Shown here in pieces: positions 1 to 9,518 of a stretch of 64,000 bases of DNA. This DNA comes from Clostridia bacterium. Lineage in GTDB: Bacteria > Bacillota > Clostridia > Oscillospirales > CAG-272. The stretch's first letter is position 1. Each line of letters begins with the position of its first letter. The notes under the pieces are model-generated. The model was not told the origin of the DNA. It did no database searches and saw only the letters and a program-made list of their open reading frames with translations. The stretch covers positions 202,666 to 266,665 of the forward strand of contig JAFVXH010000019.1 of the NCBI GenBank assembly GCA_017501225.1, given 5' to 3'. The position numbers and the translations under genes are program-made.

Positions 1-16
1 GCGCGCGTGGCTGACG

Positions 17-502
17 ATGGAGCTGGAGCAATCCAATCCGATTGTGATGCTGATCTTCGGGGCGCTTATGCTCTTTGCGGGACTTGCGGTGCGGTTTGTG
101 GCGGGAACGCCTTATCGGATGCTGTTGGAAACCGGTATCGGAGATTTCGTTCCTCCGGCGTTTCTGATGTGCGTTGCATGGTCGCTTTCCTTTTTTATCA
201 TCGGGTGCGCTGCGGGCTTTATCCTGATGTACCGCTTAGGCGGATGTGACGCGGAAAAATATAAGGGCTGTATGTTCTTTGTTTTGCTTGCGGTTCTGGA
301 GCTTTTGTGGTATCCAACCTTCTTTGCAAAGGGATGGGTATTTTTGAGTATCCTTGAATGCATTCTCATTCTTTGTCTGGCGATCTGCATTACAGGATGC
401 TTCTATCGGGTAAGTAAGTTTGCGGGTATGCTGTTTTTGCTCCACGATATTTGGCTGATCTATATGCTGATCCTCAATTTTGCGGTATTTTTCCGCATTT
501 AA
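17..502 (+). CDS. TspO/MBR-like small membrane protein (5' end may lie outside the window)
   Basis: About 160 residues with five hydrophobic segments. The segment after residue 45 (VPPAFLMCVAWSLSFFIIG) and the later LELLWYPTFFAKG and HDIWLIYMLILNFAVFF stretches follow the TspO/MBR pattern of PP-x-W entry, LLWxPxFF third helix and a terminal WLxY-LN helix. Family members are integral membrane proteins that bind porphyrins and other small ligands. There is no Shine-Dalgarno before the ATG at 17 and the frame stays open to the window edge, so the true start could be upstream. The gene faces ychF and shares a terminator with it. Other small five-TM proteins remain possible. Confidence 0.5.
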   Translation: MELEQSNPIVMLIFGALMLFAGLAVRFVAGTPYRMLLETGIGDFVPPAFLMCVAWSLSFFIIGCAAGFILMYRLGGCDAEKYKGCMFFVLLAVLELLWYPTFFAKGWVFLSILECILILCLAICITGCFYRVSKFAGMLFLLHDIWLIYMLILNFAVFFRI

Positions 503-504
503 TC

Positions 505-545
505 AAAGAAGGCAGACTGCCGTGCAGCAGTCTGCCTTCTTTTAT
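505..545. terminator. Bidirectional intrinsic terminator
   Basis: A perfect 14-bp stem (507-520 with 527-540, loop 521-526) is flanked by an A-rich run on the left and TTTT on the right. It sits between the convergent TspO-like gene and ychF and can end transcripts from both sides. Confidence 0.8.
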
Positions 546-554
546 GAAGTTCTG

Positions 555-1649
555 TTAAACGTTAAAACGGAAGAATACGATGTCGCCGTCCTGCATAACG
601 TACTCCTTGCCCTCGCTGCGAAGCACACCTGCTTCCTTTGCGGCGTTCATGGAGCCGTACTTCTCCAGATCAGAGAAGGCAAGCACCTCGGCACGAATGA
701 ATCCGCGCTCAATATCGGAGTGGATCTTGCCCGCTGCCTTGGGGGCTTTCGTGCCCTTGCGAACGGTCCAAGCACGGCATTCGTCAGGTCCTGCCGTCAG
801 GAAGCTGATCAGTCCCAAGAGGGAATAGCTCGTCTTGATCAGACGGTCAAGTCCGCTTTCCTCAATGCCAAGGTCTGCAAGGAAGAGTGCTTTTTCCTCT
901 CCGTTGAGCTCCGCGATCTCCGCCTCGATCTGGCAGCAGATCGGAATGATACCCGAATGCTCGCTCGCGGCGTATTCCTTAAGAGTGAGATATGCCTCGT
1001 TGTCGAGGGGCTCGGTTCCCGCATAGTCCTCACTGACGTTTGCAACGTACAGAACGGGCTTGCGCGTCAGAAGGGGAGTATCGTAAAGGCATGCCTCCTC
1101 GTCCGCATCCAGCTCAACGGTGCGGGCACATTTTCCTTCCTCCAGCGCGTGATAAAGCTTTTCGAACACCGCAAGCTCCGCGCCGTATTTCTTATCGGAT
1201 TTCATCGCCTTGCGCGTGCGATCCATGCGACGCTCCAGAACCTCCATGTCCGAGAAGATCAATTCCAGATTGATGGTTTCCAGATCCCTTGCGGGATTGA
1301 TCTGACCGTCGACGTGAATGATATTGTCATCCTCAAAGCAGCGGATGACGTGTACGATGGCGTCCACCTCGCGGATGTTTGCAAGGAACTGGTTGCCAAG
1401 TCCCTCTCCCTTGGAGGCGCCCTTGACAAGTCCCGCGATGTCCACGAATTCAATGGTGGCGGGGGTGAACTTGTTGGGATGATGCATGTCCGCCAGGAAA
1501 TCCAAGCGCTTATCGGGAACGGTGACAACGCCTACGTTTGGCTCGATGGTGCAAAAGGGGTAATTTGCAGATTCTGCCCCCGCATTGGTCAACGCGTTAA
1601 ACAGCGTGCTTTTTCCGACGTTCGGAAGTCCTACGATACCGAGTTTCAT
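555..1649 (-). CDS. ychF: Redox-regulated ATPase YchF (OBG family)
   Basis: 364 residues, normal family length. The P-loop GLPNVGKST is at residues 7-15, the DIAG switch at 70-73 and a TGS-type domain at the C-terminus ([12 protein letters not shown] onward). YchF is a ribosome-associated P-loop protein that prefers ATP and takes part in translation and stress responses. I chose the start at 1649 because AAAGGAG sits about 10 nt upstream; an in-frame extension to 1688 adds 13 residues with no homology. It is monocistronic, convergent with the preceding gene and divergent from the two-component system. Confidence 0.95.
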   Translation of the reverse strand: MKLGIVGLPNVGKSTLFNALTNAGAESANYPFCTIEPNVGVVTVPDKRLDFLADMHHPNKFTPATIEFVDIAGLVKGASKGEGLGNQFLANIREVDAIVHVIRCFEDDNIIHVDGQINPARDLETINLELIFSDMEVLERRMDRTRKAMKSDKKYGAELAVFEKLYHALEEGKCARTVELDADEEACLYDTPLLTRKPVLYVANVSEDYAGTEPLDNEAYLTLKEYAASEHSGIIPICCQIEAEIAELNGEEKALFLADLGIEESGLDRLIKTSYSLLGLISFLTAGPDECRAWTVRKGTKAPKAAGKIHSDIERGFIRAEVLAFSDLEKYGSMNAAKEAGVLRSEGKEYVMQDGDIVFFRFNV

Positions 1650-2048
1650 GTATATCGATTCTCCTTTGAATAAAAACTGAAGGCACAACGGTGCCTTTTC
1701 TGTCAGATTCTTTTGTCATTATACCACACCGATGCGGATTTTTCAATAGCTCCGCTCCAAATAAATTGACGGAAGTACGCGTTTTATAAAATTTATAAAT
1801 AAATTCTACAAAAAAGCAAAAAATGTTCCAAAACCATTTGCAATATATTCAAATTTATGATATAATAGGAGGAGGGAAGGATGTATCGTTGCCTTATGTG
1901 ATGATTTCCGCCCGATTGTTCATTTTTGAGAAATGGAAAATACTTGAAAATTCATTTTTCCATCACGCAACCGCCCCCTTGATCGGGTATACTGATTTTA
2001 ACAGCACGCCCGAAACATAACGATAGACACACTTTCAGGAGGTTTAAC
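1650..2048. other. Divergent intergenic region between ychF and the two-component system
   Basis: About 400 AT-rich bases with no convincing long gene. It holds a near-consensus plus-strand promoter (1838-1866), then a strong GGAGG and a possible six-codon leader (1881-1901), then a 150-base untranslated stretch with an ATGGAAAA/TTTTTCCAT inverted repeat before the AGGAGG of the response regulator. Confidence 0.6.
1838..1866 (+). promoter_or_regulatory. Sigma-A promoter of the two-component/HtrA operon
   Basis: TTGCAA (1838-1843), a 17-bp spacer and TATAAT (1861-1866), about 180 bases upstream of the response regulator start. Confidence 0.7.
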
Positions 2049-2741
2049 ATGACGGATACGAAAATTCTGGTTGTAGACGATGATTCCAACATCAGCGAGC
2101 TTCTTAAGATCTATTTTGAGAACGAAGGCTATGACGTCAAGGTAGCAAATGACGGCGTGGAGGGACTGAGCTATTTCAAGCTCTTTGAGCCCGATCTCGT
2201 TTTGCTGGATATTATGATGCCGAAAAAGGACGGATGGCAGGTTTGCCGTGAGATCCGTGAGATCTCGTCCAAGCCCATTATCATGATCACCGCCAAGGGC
2301 GAGGTCTTCGACAAGGTATTGGGACTTGAGCTCGGTGCCGATGATTTTGTGGTCAAGCCCTTTGATATGAAGGAGCTCTCCGCGAGAGTCAAGGCGGTGC
2401 TGCGCCGTTATCAGACGCATATGCATCAGAATGATGAGGAAGTCATCAAATACGAGAACATCGAGATCAGCCTGCAGAAATACGAGCTCAAGCTCAACGG
2501 CAAGAGCGTTGACATTCCTCCCAAGGAGCTGGAGCTGCTTTATTTCCTGGCATCTCATTACAACCGCGTCTTTACGCGTGATCAGCTTCTGGATAAGGTC
2601 TGGGGCTTCGATTATCTGGGCGATTCCCGCACGGTGGACGTCCACGTCAAGCGTCTGCGTGAAAAGCTGGAGGGCGTATCCGACAAATGGCTTCTCAAGA
2701 CTGTTTGGGGCGTCGGATATAAGTTTGAGCTGCTGGGCTGA
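2049..2741 (+). CDS. OmpR/PhoB-family response regulator
   Basis: 230 residues. Receiver domain at 1-115 with acidic pair D10/D11, phospho-acceptor D54 (LLDIMMP), T81 and K103. A winged-helix DNA-binding domain follows (about 130-228) with the typical LTPKE-like IPPKELELL and SRTVDVHVKRLREK stretches. It receives phosphate from the histidine kinase that starts 38 nt downstream and should bind DNA as a dimer. AGGAGG lies 6 nt before the ATG. Target genes cannot be read from sequence, but co-transcription with an HtrA-type protease suggests cell-envelope stress. Confidence 0.93.
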   Translation: MTDTKILVVDDDSNISELLKIYFENEGYDVKVANDGVEGLSYFKLFEPDLVLLDIMMPKKDGWQVCREIREISSKPIIMITAKGEVFDKVLGLELGADDFVVKPFDMKELSARVKAVLRRYQTHMHQNDEEVIKYENIEISLQKYELKLNGKSVDIPPKELELLYFLASHYNRVFTRDQLLDKVWGFDYLGDSRTVDVHVKRLREKLEGVSDKWLLKTVWGVGYKFELLG

Positions 2742-2779
2742 TATTCGTTTGCGTACATCAAGCACAGGAGGAAGGTAAC

Positions 2780-4270
2780 TTGTTCAAAAGCGTATTTGCA
2801 AAATACGTCACGGTCTTTATGACCATTATCACGTTCGGATTTGTGCTCCTGCTTTTGATCGTGACCTCTATTGTCAGTCATTACTCCGGTCAGGCGAAGA
2901 ACGAACTGATGGATCAGGTCGCCCAAGTGATGCAGGGCGCGCTTTCGGATGACGTTCAGAATTCGGCGGCTTCCCTGGAGGAGCAGCTGAAGGGGAGTGC
3001 CGGCGATGAGCTGGACCGTCTGTTCAATACCTTTTCCATGAGCGGAAAAGACAATCTTTCCCTGTGGGTATCCGACAGTCAGGGCAAGGTGCTTTATGCC
3101 AAGGTGCTGGGGGATGAGGATACTCCTTATCGCGAGGAGCAGGCGTTTCCCGCACCGCTTGTTCAAGGCATTCAGACACAGCGGGAATATTCGGATACGG
3201 TTGCCTTTGACGAGGCAAATCATAAGGCGCTGATCCGTGCGCTTGGAGTCTATGACGAAACGGGCGCGCTTTGTGCCATCGTGGCGGTGGGCTCCACCAA
3301 TATCCACTGGGGCATTATGGTCGAGGAGATCACGCAAACCGTCATTACGGCGGCACTGCTGGTGATTCTCGCTTCCCTCATCGCTGCATATTTTATCACC
3401 GAGAGAACGGTTCAGCCGCTTCGCGAGATGAACGACGTCGTGCATGATTTTGCGGACGGAGATTTTGAAAAACGCGTCGTTGTCCGAGGAAAGGACGAGG
3501 TCGGTGAGCTTGCCGAGGCCTTCAATCAGATGGCGGAGTCTCTGGAAAACCTGGAAAAGATGCGCAGCTCCTTCATCGCCAACGTGTCGCACGATCTGCG
3601 AACACCCATGACGACGATCGCGGGCTTTATCGACGGCATCCGGGAGGGCGTGATCCCACCCGAGGAGCAGGATCATTACTTAGAGGTGGTTTCTCTTGAG
3701 GTGCACCGCCTCTCGCGCTTGGTGGCATCCCTCCTGGATCTTTCGCGTATTCAGGCGGGAGATCGCAAATTCGTGATGAAATCCTTTGATATTTGCGAAA
3801 TGGCGCGCGTGATCCTGATCTCTTTAGAGCAAAAGATTGAGGAAAAGCAGCTGGATATTTCCTTTGTCTGTGATGAGGAGCGCATTTTCGTGCAGGCGGA
3901 TCACGACGCGATCTATCAGGTGTTTTACAATATCTGCCACAATGCGGTCAAATTTTCCAATCAGGGCGGCAAGCTTTCGGTCTGCATTGAGGAGATCCGC
4001 GAGAAGAAGGTTCAGGTGTCGGTTTATAACGAAGGGGCGGGCATCCCGAAGGATGACATTCCCTTCATATTCGACCGCTTTTACAAGAGTGATAAGAGCC
4101 GCGGATTGGATAAATCCGGTATCGGCTTGGGACTTTATATTTCCAAAACCATCATTGCCGCACACGGAGAAAAGATCTGGGTCAAGAGTGAAAGCGGCAA
4201 AAACTGTGAATTTACGTTTACTTTATCACGATCTCATACAGCCGGAGCTCCTTCCTCCAAGTCCGAGTAA
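2780..4270 (+). CDS. Membrane sensor histidine kinase
   Basis: 496 residues starting at TTG with AGGAGG upstream. TM1 is at about 11-33, an extracytoplasmic sensor region at about 35-180, TM2 at about 186-206, HAMP at about 207-258, then a HisKA domain with phospho-acceptor H271 (NVSHDLRTP) and a HATPase domain with N box (NICHNAVKF) and G box (GIGLGLYISK). It is the partner of the preceding response regulator. The layout matches PhoR/WalK/VicK-like kinases without PAS. The signal sensed is unknown. Confidence 0.92.
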   Translation: MFKSVFAKYVTVFMTIITFGFVLLLLIVTSIVSHYSGQAKNELMDQVAQVMQGALSDDVQNSAASLEEQLKGSAGDELDRLFNTFSMSGKDNLSLWVSDSQGKVLYAKVLGDEDTPYREEQAFPAPLVQGIQTQREYSDTVAFDEANHKALIRALGVYDETGALCAIVAVGSTNIHWGIMVEEITQTVITAALLVILASLIAAYFITERTVQPLREMNDVVHDFADGDFEKRVVVRGKDEVGELAEAFNQMAESLENLEKMRSSFIANVSHDLRTPMTTIAGFIDGIREGVIPPEEQDHYLEVVSLEVHRLSRLVASLLDLSRIQAGDRKFVMKSFDICEMARVILISLEQKIEEKQLDISFVCDEERIFVQADHDAIYQVFYNICHNAVKFSNQGGKLSVCIEEIREKKVQVSVYNEGAGIPKDDIPFIFDRFYKSDKSRGLDKSGIGLGLYISKTIIAAHGEKIWVKSESGKNCEFTFTLSRSHTAGAPSSKSE

Positions 4271-4297
4271 GGAGAGCACCGCGCAGAAAGGATACGT

Positions 4298-5605
4298 ATG
4301 TTAGAAGAAGATCAGGCTCTGAAGCCGGAGGAAAACGAGCCGGAGCCAAAGCAAGCAACTGAAGAGCAGCCGGAGCAGGTACAACCGGCACAAGAGCAAG
4401 AAAACACGCAAGCACAGGAGCAGGTACAGGGACAAGAACAAGTACAGGATCAAGTACAAGATCAAGTGCAGGTACAAGAGCCGATCTACCGCTATCATTG
4501 GGATTACGGCGCACAGAGCGCTTTTGATCGTAGCGTGCGCAAAAAGAATCCCGTAAAGGGAGTTCTGGTCTACGCGCTGATCCTTTGCACGGTAGTGCTG
4601 CTTTGCATGGGTGCTTTGATCGGAACGCTGATCTGGTATCAGACGGACGGCTTTGGAAAGCCCTCTCCGATTCTGACGACGACCGAGGTGTCCGAGCTGG
4701 TCAAGCCCTCCACCGTTCTGATCATGGCGTACCACGGTAGCGCATACAGCTACGGAACCGGATTTTTTATCCGTGAGGACGGTTATATTGCAACCAATTA
4801 TCACGTTTTGAGCGAGCACAACACCTATCGGGTACAGCTGCTCTCGGGCGAGACGCTGACGGCGAAGCTCGTGGGCTTTCGCGAGGAGGAGGATCTTGCG
4901 GTCCTGAAGATCGACGGTAACGGTTATCCTACCGTCAAGATCGGAAACGTAGATGAGCTGCTGGTCGGAGAGACCGCGATCGCGATCGGAAATCCCGCAG
5001 GTGTCAGCGGCTCCTGGAGCACGACGCAAGGCATTATTTCGGCACTGGAGCGTGTGATCATGGTAGAGGGAAGCGATCATTTCGCCGAATTGAAGATGAT
5101 CCAGACCGACACCCCGGTCAATCACGGAAATTCGGGAGGACCCCTTTGCAACAACCGCGGAGAGGTGGTCGGGATCATAACCAGAAAGCTGACCGATTAT
5201 GAGAATATCGGGTTTGCACTTCCCATCAACGGAGCGATGGAGCTTTTGAACGCGATCATTCAGAGCGGAAACGCAGATGACGTTGTAACGGATTTCTCCC
5301 GCGTGCGTCCGAAAATCGGCGTTACGGGCAGGGAGATCGAGAAGGGAGCGCACTATCAGGCCGGTGGCAAACGGTACACCGCTACAAACGGCGGTATCCT
5401 TGTTGAAAGCATTGATAGAAAGAGTGGTGCGTACGGATTCTTATACGTAAACGATCTGATCATCGAGGCGGACGGAAAAACGGTTTCCGATCTGGACGAT
5501 TTTTCGGAGGCACTCTACGGTCACAAAAAAGGGGACGTCATTCAGGTCAAGGTCATTCGACAGGGAGTAGAGAGGACGATCCAGATTATTCTGGGATTGC
5601 AATAA
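4298..5605 (+). CDS. Membrane-anchored HtrA/DegP-type serine protease with PDZ domain
   Basis: 435 residues. An acidic, Gln-rich cytoplasmic tail (1-62) with tandem QVQ/QDQ repeats is followed by a TM segment (about 88-114), a chymotrypsin-fold protease domain with triad H169 (NYHV), D199 (EEDLAVLKI) and S279 (HGNSGGP), and a C-terminal PDZ domain (about 330-435). Such proteases degrade misfolded proteins on the outer face of the membrane. It lies 27 nt after the kinase and is probably in the same operon, as with other envelope-stress systems. The repetitive tail is longer and more Gln-rich than usual. Confidence 0.93.
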   Translation: MLEEDQALKPEENEPEPKQATEEQPEQVQPAQEQENTQAQEQVQGQEQVQDQVQDQVQVQEPIYRYHWDYGAQSAFDRSVRKKNPVKGVLVYALILCTVVLLCMGALIGTLIWYQTDGFGKPSPILTTTEVSELVKPSTVLIMAYHGSAYSYGTGFFIREDGYIATNYHVLSEHNTYRVQLLSGETLTAKLVGFREEEDLAVLKIDGNGYPTVKIGNVDELLVGETAIAIGNPAGVSGSWSTTQGIISALERVIMVEGSDHFAELKMIQTDTPVNHGNSGGPLCNNRGEVVGIITRKLTDYENIGFALPINGAMELLNAIIQSGNADDVVTDFSRVRPKIGVTGREIEKGAHYQAGGKRYTATNGGILVESIDRKSGAYGFLYVNDLIIEADGKTVSDLDDFSEALYGHKKGDVIQVKVIRQGVERTIQIILGLQ

Positions 5606-5609
5606 GATC

Positions 5610-5655
5610 AAAAAACACCCCGCAACGCATAGGCGTTGCGGGGAACTTTTTTGTA
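5610..5655. terminator. Bidirectional intrinsic terminator
   Basis: CCCCGCAACGC pairs with GCGTTGCGGGG around a short loop, flanked by A-run and T-run. It separates the convergent HtrA gene and ABC exporter. Confidence 0.85.
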
Positions 5656-5658
5656 TGA

Positions 5659-7548
5659 TCAGGTGCGCTGCTTGAGTTGCTCCTTGCTGTATTGCAGCAT
5701 ATAGAGCTGATGGTAGCGTCCCTTTTGGTGCAAGAGCTCCTGATGTGAGCCTTGCTCCAGAATCTGACCGTCCGAGAGCAGAATGATATTGTCGGCGTGC
5801 TGAATGGTGGAAAGACGGTGCGCCACGATCAGCATCGTGCCGATATTCTTCATCTTTTCCAGCGAATCCTGAATCAAAAGCTCGGTTTCGGTATCAATGT
5901 TTGCGGTTGCCTCGTCCAGAATCATCACGGAGGGCTTGTGGATGATGGTGCGCGCAAAGCTGAGCAGCTGACGCTGACCCGCAGAGAAGTTGTTTCCGCG
6001 CTCACGCACGACCTCGTCAAGACCCGCCTCCAGCTTGTTGATAAAGGCATCGGCGTTGACGTATTTGCATGCCTGTATAATTTCTTCTTCCGTATAGGAT
6101 TCCTCGCGGAGGACGATGTTGGAGCGAATGGTTCCCGAGAAAAGGAATACGTCCTGAAGCATCTGACCGAAATGGCGGCGCAGAGAGGATTTCTTGATAT
6201 GTTTGATATCAATTCCGTCGATCAGGATCTGACCCTTCTGAATATCGTAGTTGCGGCAGATCAGGGAGAGAATGGTGGATTTTCCGGAGCCGGTCGCACC
6301 GACGAGTGCAACGGTCTGCATGGGCTCGACGTGGAAGGAAATGCCCTTGAGCACCCATTCACCCTCCTTATAAGCAAACCAGACGTCGCGGAATTCGATC
6401 TCGCCCTTGATTTCGTCCAGCTCGATTGCATCCTCCTCGTCCACGACCTGGGGCTCCATATCCAGAACCGTAAAGATCTTCTCGGCGGAGGCAAATGCGT
6501 TTTGCAGGAAGTTGAATTGCTCTGCAAGTGCCTGAATGGGATTGAAGAAGCGGGAAATGTAGAGATAGAAGGTGATCACCGTTCCGCTGTTCATGGCTTG
6601 TCCGAACATGGTAATATCCTTGATGACTCCGCGACCGCCAAGGTAGAACAGGCAGAGCACCGAGGAAATATAGAGCATATAGACCATGGGACGGAAAATG
6701 CCGAAGACAAAGATCTGATTTTGCTTCGCCTTGCAAAGCGTGTTGCTCTTTTCTAAGAAGTCCTCCATCTTCTGATCCTCGCGGTTGAAGATCTGTGTGA
6801 TCTTGATTCCCGAAAGATTTTCCGAAAGATAGGTGTTGATGTCAGTGGTTCCGTCCTTGACCTTGCGGTATGCCTTGCGCGAGAATTTGCGGAAGATAAT
6901 GGTGAAAAGCACCACGAAGGGAACAAAGCAGAGCACCATCAGCGTCAAAGCGTAATTGAGCAGGAGCATTGCTCCCAGAATGCCCACAATCACGAAGACG
7001 TTTTTCACCATCGTGACGAGAATATGGGTGAACATCATGGAGATCGCGTTGGTATCGTTTGTCACGCGCGTGACAAGCTTTCCGACGGGCATCTGATTGA
7101 GCTGATCGTGCGAAAGGCTTTCGATGTGCGCGAAGATATCCATACGCATCGCAGACAGGATCTTTTGTCCGGTCTTTTGCAGGATGATCGCCTGAACGTA
7201 GGAGGCTGCCATGGAAACGACCAGGATTCCCGCATAAAGTCCGACTGCAATAAAGAGGGGCTTGAGCTCAAAATCCTGCTTGATCAGCTCCTCGATATAT
7301 CCGACGAACATCGGAGAGATCAGATCGTACGCGATGGACAAGAGCATGATCAGGAGTACCAGAATGAAGCTCTTGTAATGGGGACGCGCGTATTTGAACA
7401 AACGCTTGATGATCTCGGTATCCTTCATGTTTCGGTCAAAGCCTATGGCTTCCTTTTTGTTTTTCATGAAGGCGTATGCTAAGATAAAGGCTGTTGAGAA
7501 GGTGGCGATGATCGCGCCAACGATCAGAATCGGTAAGTATTCACGCAT
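5659..7548 (-). CDS. ABC exporter subunit (permease-ATPase fusion), catalytic-site half
   Basis: 629 residues. An extra N-terminal TM helix (about 5-27) precedes the usual six-TM exporter domain (about 55-350) and the nucleotide-binding domain: Walker A GATGSGKST (417-425), ABC signature altered to FSAGQ (521-525), Walker B VMILDE (541-546) with catalytic E546, and switch H577. It overlaps the stop of the upstream partner by 8 bp and almost surely forms a heterodimer with it. The altered signature belongs to the degenerate site completed by the partner. Multidrug or lipid export is the usual role of this class; the substrate is unknown. Confidence 0.92.
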   Translation of the reverse strand: MREYLPILIVGAIIATFSTAFILAYAFMKNKKEAIGFDRNMKDTEIIKRLFKYARPHYKSFILVLLIMLLSIAYDLISPMFVGYIEELIKQDFELKPLFIAVGLYAGILVVSMAASYVQAIILQKTGQKILSAMRMDIFAHIESLSHDQLNQMPVGKLVTRVTNDTNAISMMFTHILVTMVKNVFVIVGILGAMLLLNYALTLMVLCFVPFVVLFTIIFRKFSRKAYRKVKDGTTDINTYLSENLSGIKITQIFNREDQKMEDFLEKSNTLCKAKQNQIFVFGIFRPMVYMLYISSVLCLFYLGGRGVIKDITMFGQAMNSGTVITFYLYISRFFNPIQALAEQFNFLQNAFASAEKIFTVLDMEPQVVDEEDAIELDEIKGEIEFRDVWFAYKEGEWVLKGISFHVEPMQTVALVGATGSGKSTILSLICRNYDIQKGQILIDGIDIKHIKKSSLRRHFGQMLQDVFLFSGTIRSNIVLREESYTEEEIIQACKYVNADAFINKLEAGLDEVVRERGNNFSAGQRQLLSFARTIIHKPSVMILDEATANIDTETELLIQDSLEKMKNIGTMLIVAHRLSTIQHADNIILLSDGQILEQGSHQELLHQKGRYHQLYMLQYSKEQLKQRT

Positions 7549-9322
7549 TGTGGTTGCCTCCTTCCTCCTCCAGCTTCTGCAGGTCTACCATCTTTTGGTA
7601 GTCGGGGCAGTCACGGTACAGGTCACTGTGATGACCGATGGCTTGGATCTTGCCGTCGTCGATGAAGATGATCTTGTCCATTTTTTCAACGGTCGAGATG
7701 CGATGCGCGATCAGGATAGTGGTCTTTCCGCTGCGTGTCTTTCGCAGATTTTCCAGAATGCTTTTCTCGGTCTTGGTATCCACCGCGGAAACCGAATCGT
7801 CCAGAATGAGAATGGGCGCGTTTTTCATCAGTGCACGCGCAATGGAGATGCGCTGCTTTTGTCCGCCCGATACGGTGACACCGCGTTCGCCGAGGACGGT
7901 CTGATATCCCATTTTGAATTCGCGGATATTTCCGTCCACGTCCGAAAGGATCGCGGCGTTCGTAATTTCCTCCTCCGTTCCGCCGGACACGCCGAAGGAA
8001 ATATTGTTTGCAATGGTATCGCTGAACAGGAAGTTATCCTGCGGCACGTACGCGCACATGTCGCGCAGACTGCGGATGGATACGGTATTGACGTCTGTAT
8101 CGTCGACGAACAGCGTGCCGTTCTCCACGTTATAGGTACGGAGGATCAGGTCGACGAGGGTGCTCTTTCCGGATCCCGTCTTTCCGACAAGTCCGACGTT
8201 TTCTCCGGCGTTGATCACAAAGGAGATATCCTTGAGGGCATCGTATTCGCCGTCGGGATAGCGGAAGGTCAGGTTTCTGAACTCGATCTTACCGCGGACA
8301 TTCTCGATGTCGCTGACGCCGGGAGCATCCTTTACGGTCTGTTCCGCATCGAGAAGCTCACCGATACGGTGAAGCGAGGCGCGACCGCGGGAGGTCATAT
8401 CGATCAGCTCCGAGATCGCCATGATGGGCCAGGTGGTCGTGGTAAAGTAGCCGATGAACTCCATCAGCTGTCCTGCGTTGAAGACGTCCGCATAGACGAG
8501 GTATCCGCCGTATCCCAAAATGACGCAAATGACGGATTCGACGAACAGTCCGACTAAGATGCGGAGCAGGGTAGAGGCGCGGGTGTAGTCCACGTTCGCA
8601 TTCTCGTTCTCCTCATTGAGCTTTTTGAACTCCCAAAGCTCCTTACCTTCCTTGACAAATGCCTTGATAACGGCAATGCCGGAAAAGCTTTCCTGCGAAA
8701 AGTCCGAAAGCTTGGAGAACGCGGCCTGTCTTGCGTCCCATTTTTTCATCATGAATTTTCCGATGACCGTGCTGACCGCAAGCAAGAGCGCCATCGGAAT
8801 TAAGGAAAGTCCCGTCAGAAGCGGATTCATACGCCACATTTTGATGATGGCAAGGCCGCCAAGGAGGATTGCGTCAAACATCATCATGATACCCGAGCCG
8901 AAGCACTCCTGAACGGTATCAAGATCGTTTGTGAACAGGCTCATCAGGTTTCCGACCTTATTGACCTGATAGTATTCGCGAGAAAGATTTTTTGCGTGGT
9001 CAAACATTCTGTTGCGCAGATCGGTTTCCAGCTTGATCGCGGATCCGAAGAAGCAAATACGCCACAAAAATCTGCCGACTGCCAAGGCAAGAATGATAAC
9101 GACCATGGGCATACAGATGCGGTCGAGCAAGAAATTCATGTCAAAGGGAAGCGTTTCCCCGTTGACCTCAACCACACCGTCGTTGATGCCGTTGATCAGC
9201 ATCTGATATAGATTTGGGATAATCAACTGTAAATAGTCAACTGCTGCAAGTGTCAAAACACCGATAACCAGCACAACCGCAAACCGTTTGTAATAGCGGT
9301 TGATATGCTTACCGAATATCAT
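7541..9322 (-). CDS. ABC exporter subunit (permease-ATPase fusion), degenerate-site half
   Basis: 593 residues, a normal exporter half-transporter: six-TM domain to about 310, Walker A GKTGSGKST (380-388), intact signature VSGGQ (484-488), Walker B ILILDD (504-509) where the catalytic Glu is replaced by D509. Loss of this Glu in one partner with an altered signature in the other is the hallmark of heterodimeric exporters of the BmrCD/TM287-288 type. It is the first gene of the two-gene operon, and its promoter should lie in the 200-bp gap before dinB. Confidence 0.92.
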   Translation of the reverse strand: MIFGKHINRYYKRFAVVLVIGVLTLAAVDYLQLIIPNLYQMLINGINDGVVEVNGETLPFDMNFLLDRICMPMVVIILALAVGRFLWRICFFGSAIKLETDLRNRMFDHAKNLSREYYQVNKVGNLMSLFTNDLDTVQECFGSGIMMMFDAILLGGLAIIKMWRMNPLLTGLSLIPMALLLAVSTVIGKFMMKKWDARQAAFSKLSDFSQESFSGIAVIKAFVKEGKELWEFKKLNEENENANVDYTRASTLLRILVGLFVESVICVILGYGGYLVYADVFNAGQLMEFIGYFTTTTWPIMAISELIDMTSRGRASLHRIGELLDAEQTVKDAPGVSDIENVRGKIEFRNLTFRYPDGEYDALKDISFVINAGENVGLVGKTGSGKSTLVDLILRTYNVENGTLFVDDTDVNTVSIRSLRDMCAYVPQDNFLFSDTIANNISFGVSGGTEEEITNAAILSDVDGNIREFKMGYQTVLGERGVTVSGGQKQRISIARALMKNAPILILDDSVSAVDTKTEKSILENLRKTRSGKTTILIAHRISTVEKMDKIIFIDDGKIQAIGHHSDLYRDCPDYQKMVDLQKLEEEGGNHNA

Positions 9323-9444
9323 GTGTCCTCACCTCCGTACGCGCGTGTTGTAAAAATTCGTTTTATTATAGCATAGTTAACCTGCAAAAGCAAGGGCTTT
9401 GGAAAAAAATGTTGTGAATTTCGGGCGGAACACAGAATATTTTA

Positions 9445-9473
9445 TTGATATTTTTCTCTTTTTGCGTTATAAT
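9445..9473 (+). promoter_or_regulatory. Sigma-A promoter of the polymerase IV gene
   Basis: TTGATA (9445-9450), 17-bp spacer and TATAAT (9468-9473), 46 bases before the ATG. I see no clear LexA box. Confidence 0.65.
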
Positions 9474-9518
9474 GATAAAAACGGCGGATCTTGCCGATGA
9501 AAAAGGGGAGGAATACGG

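Noticed and set aside
480..1673. 397-residue plus-strand frame opposite ychF
   Set aside because: It mirrors a clear ychF gene with P-loop and ribosome site; the plus frame has no motif, ribosome site or promoter.
1823..2020. 65-residue frame upstream of the response regulator
   Set aside because: Starts inside the promoter, so it could not be translated from the likely transcript.
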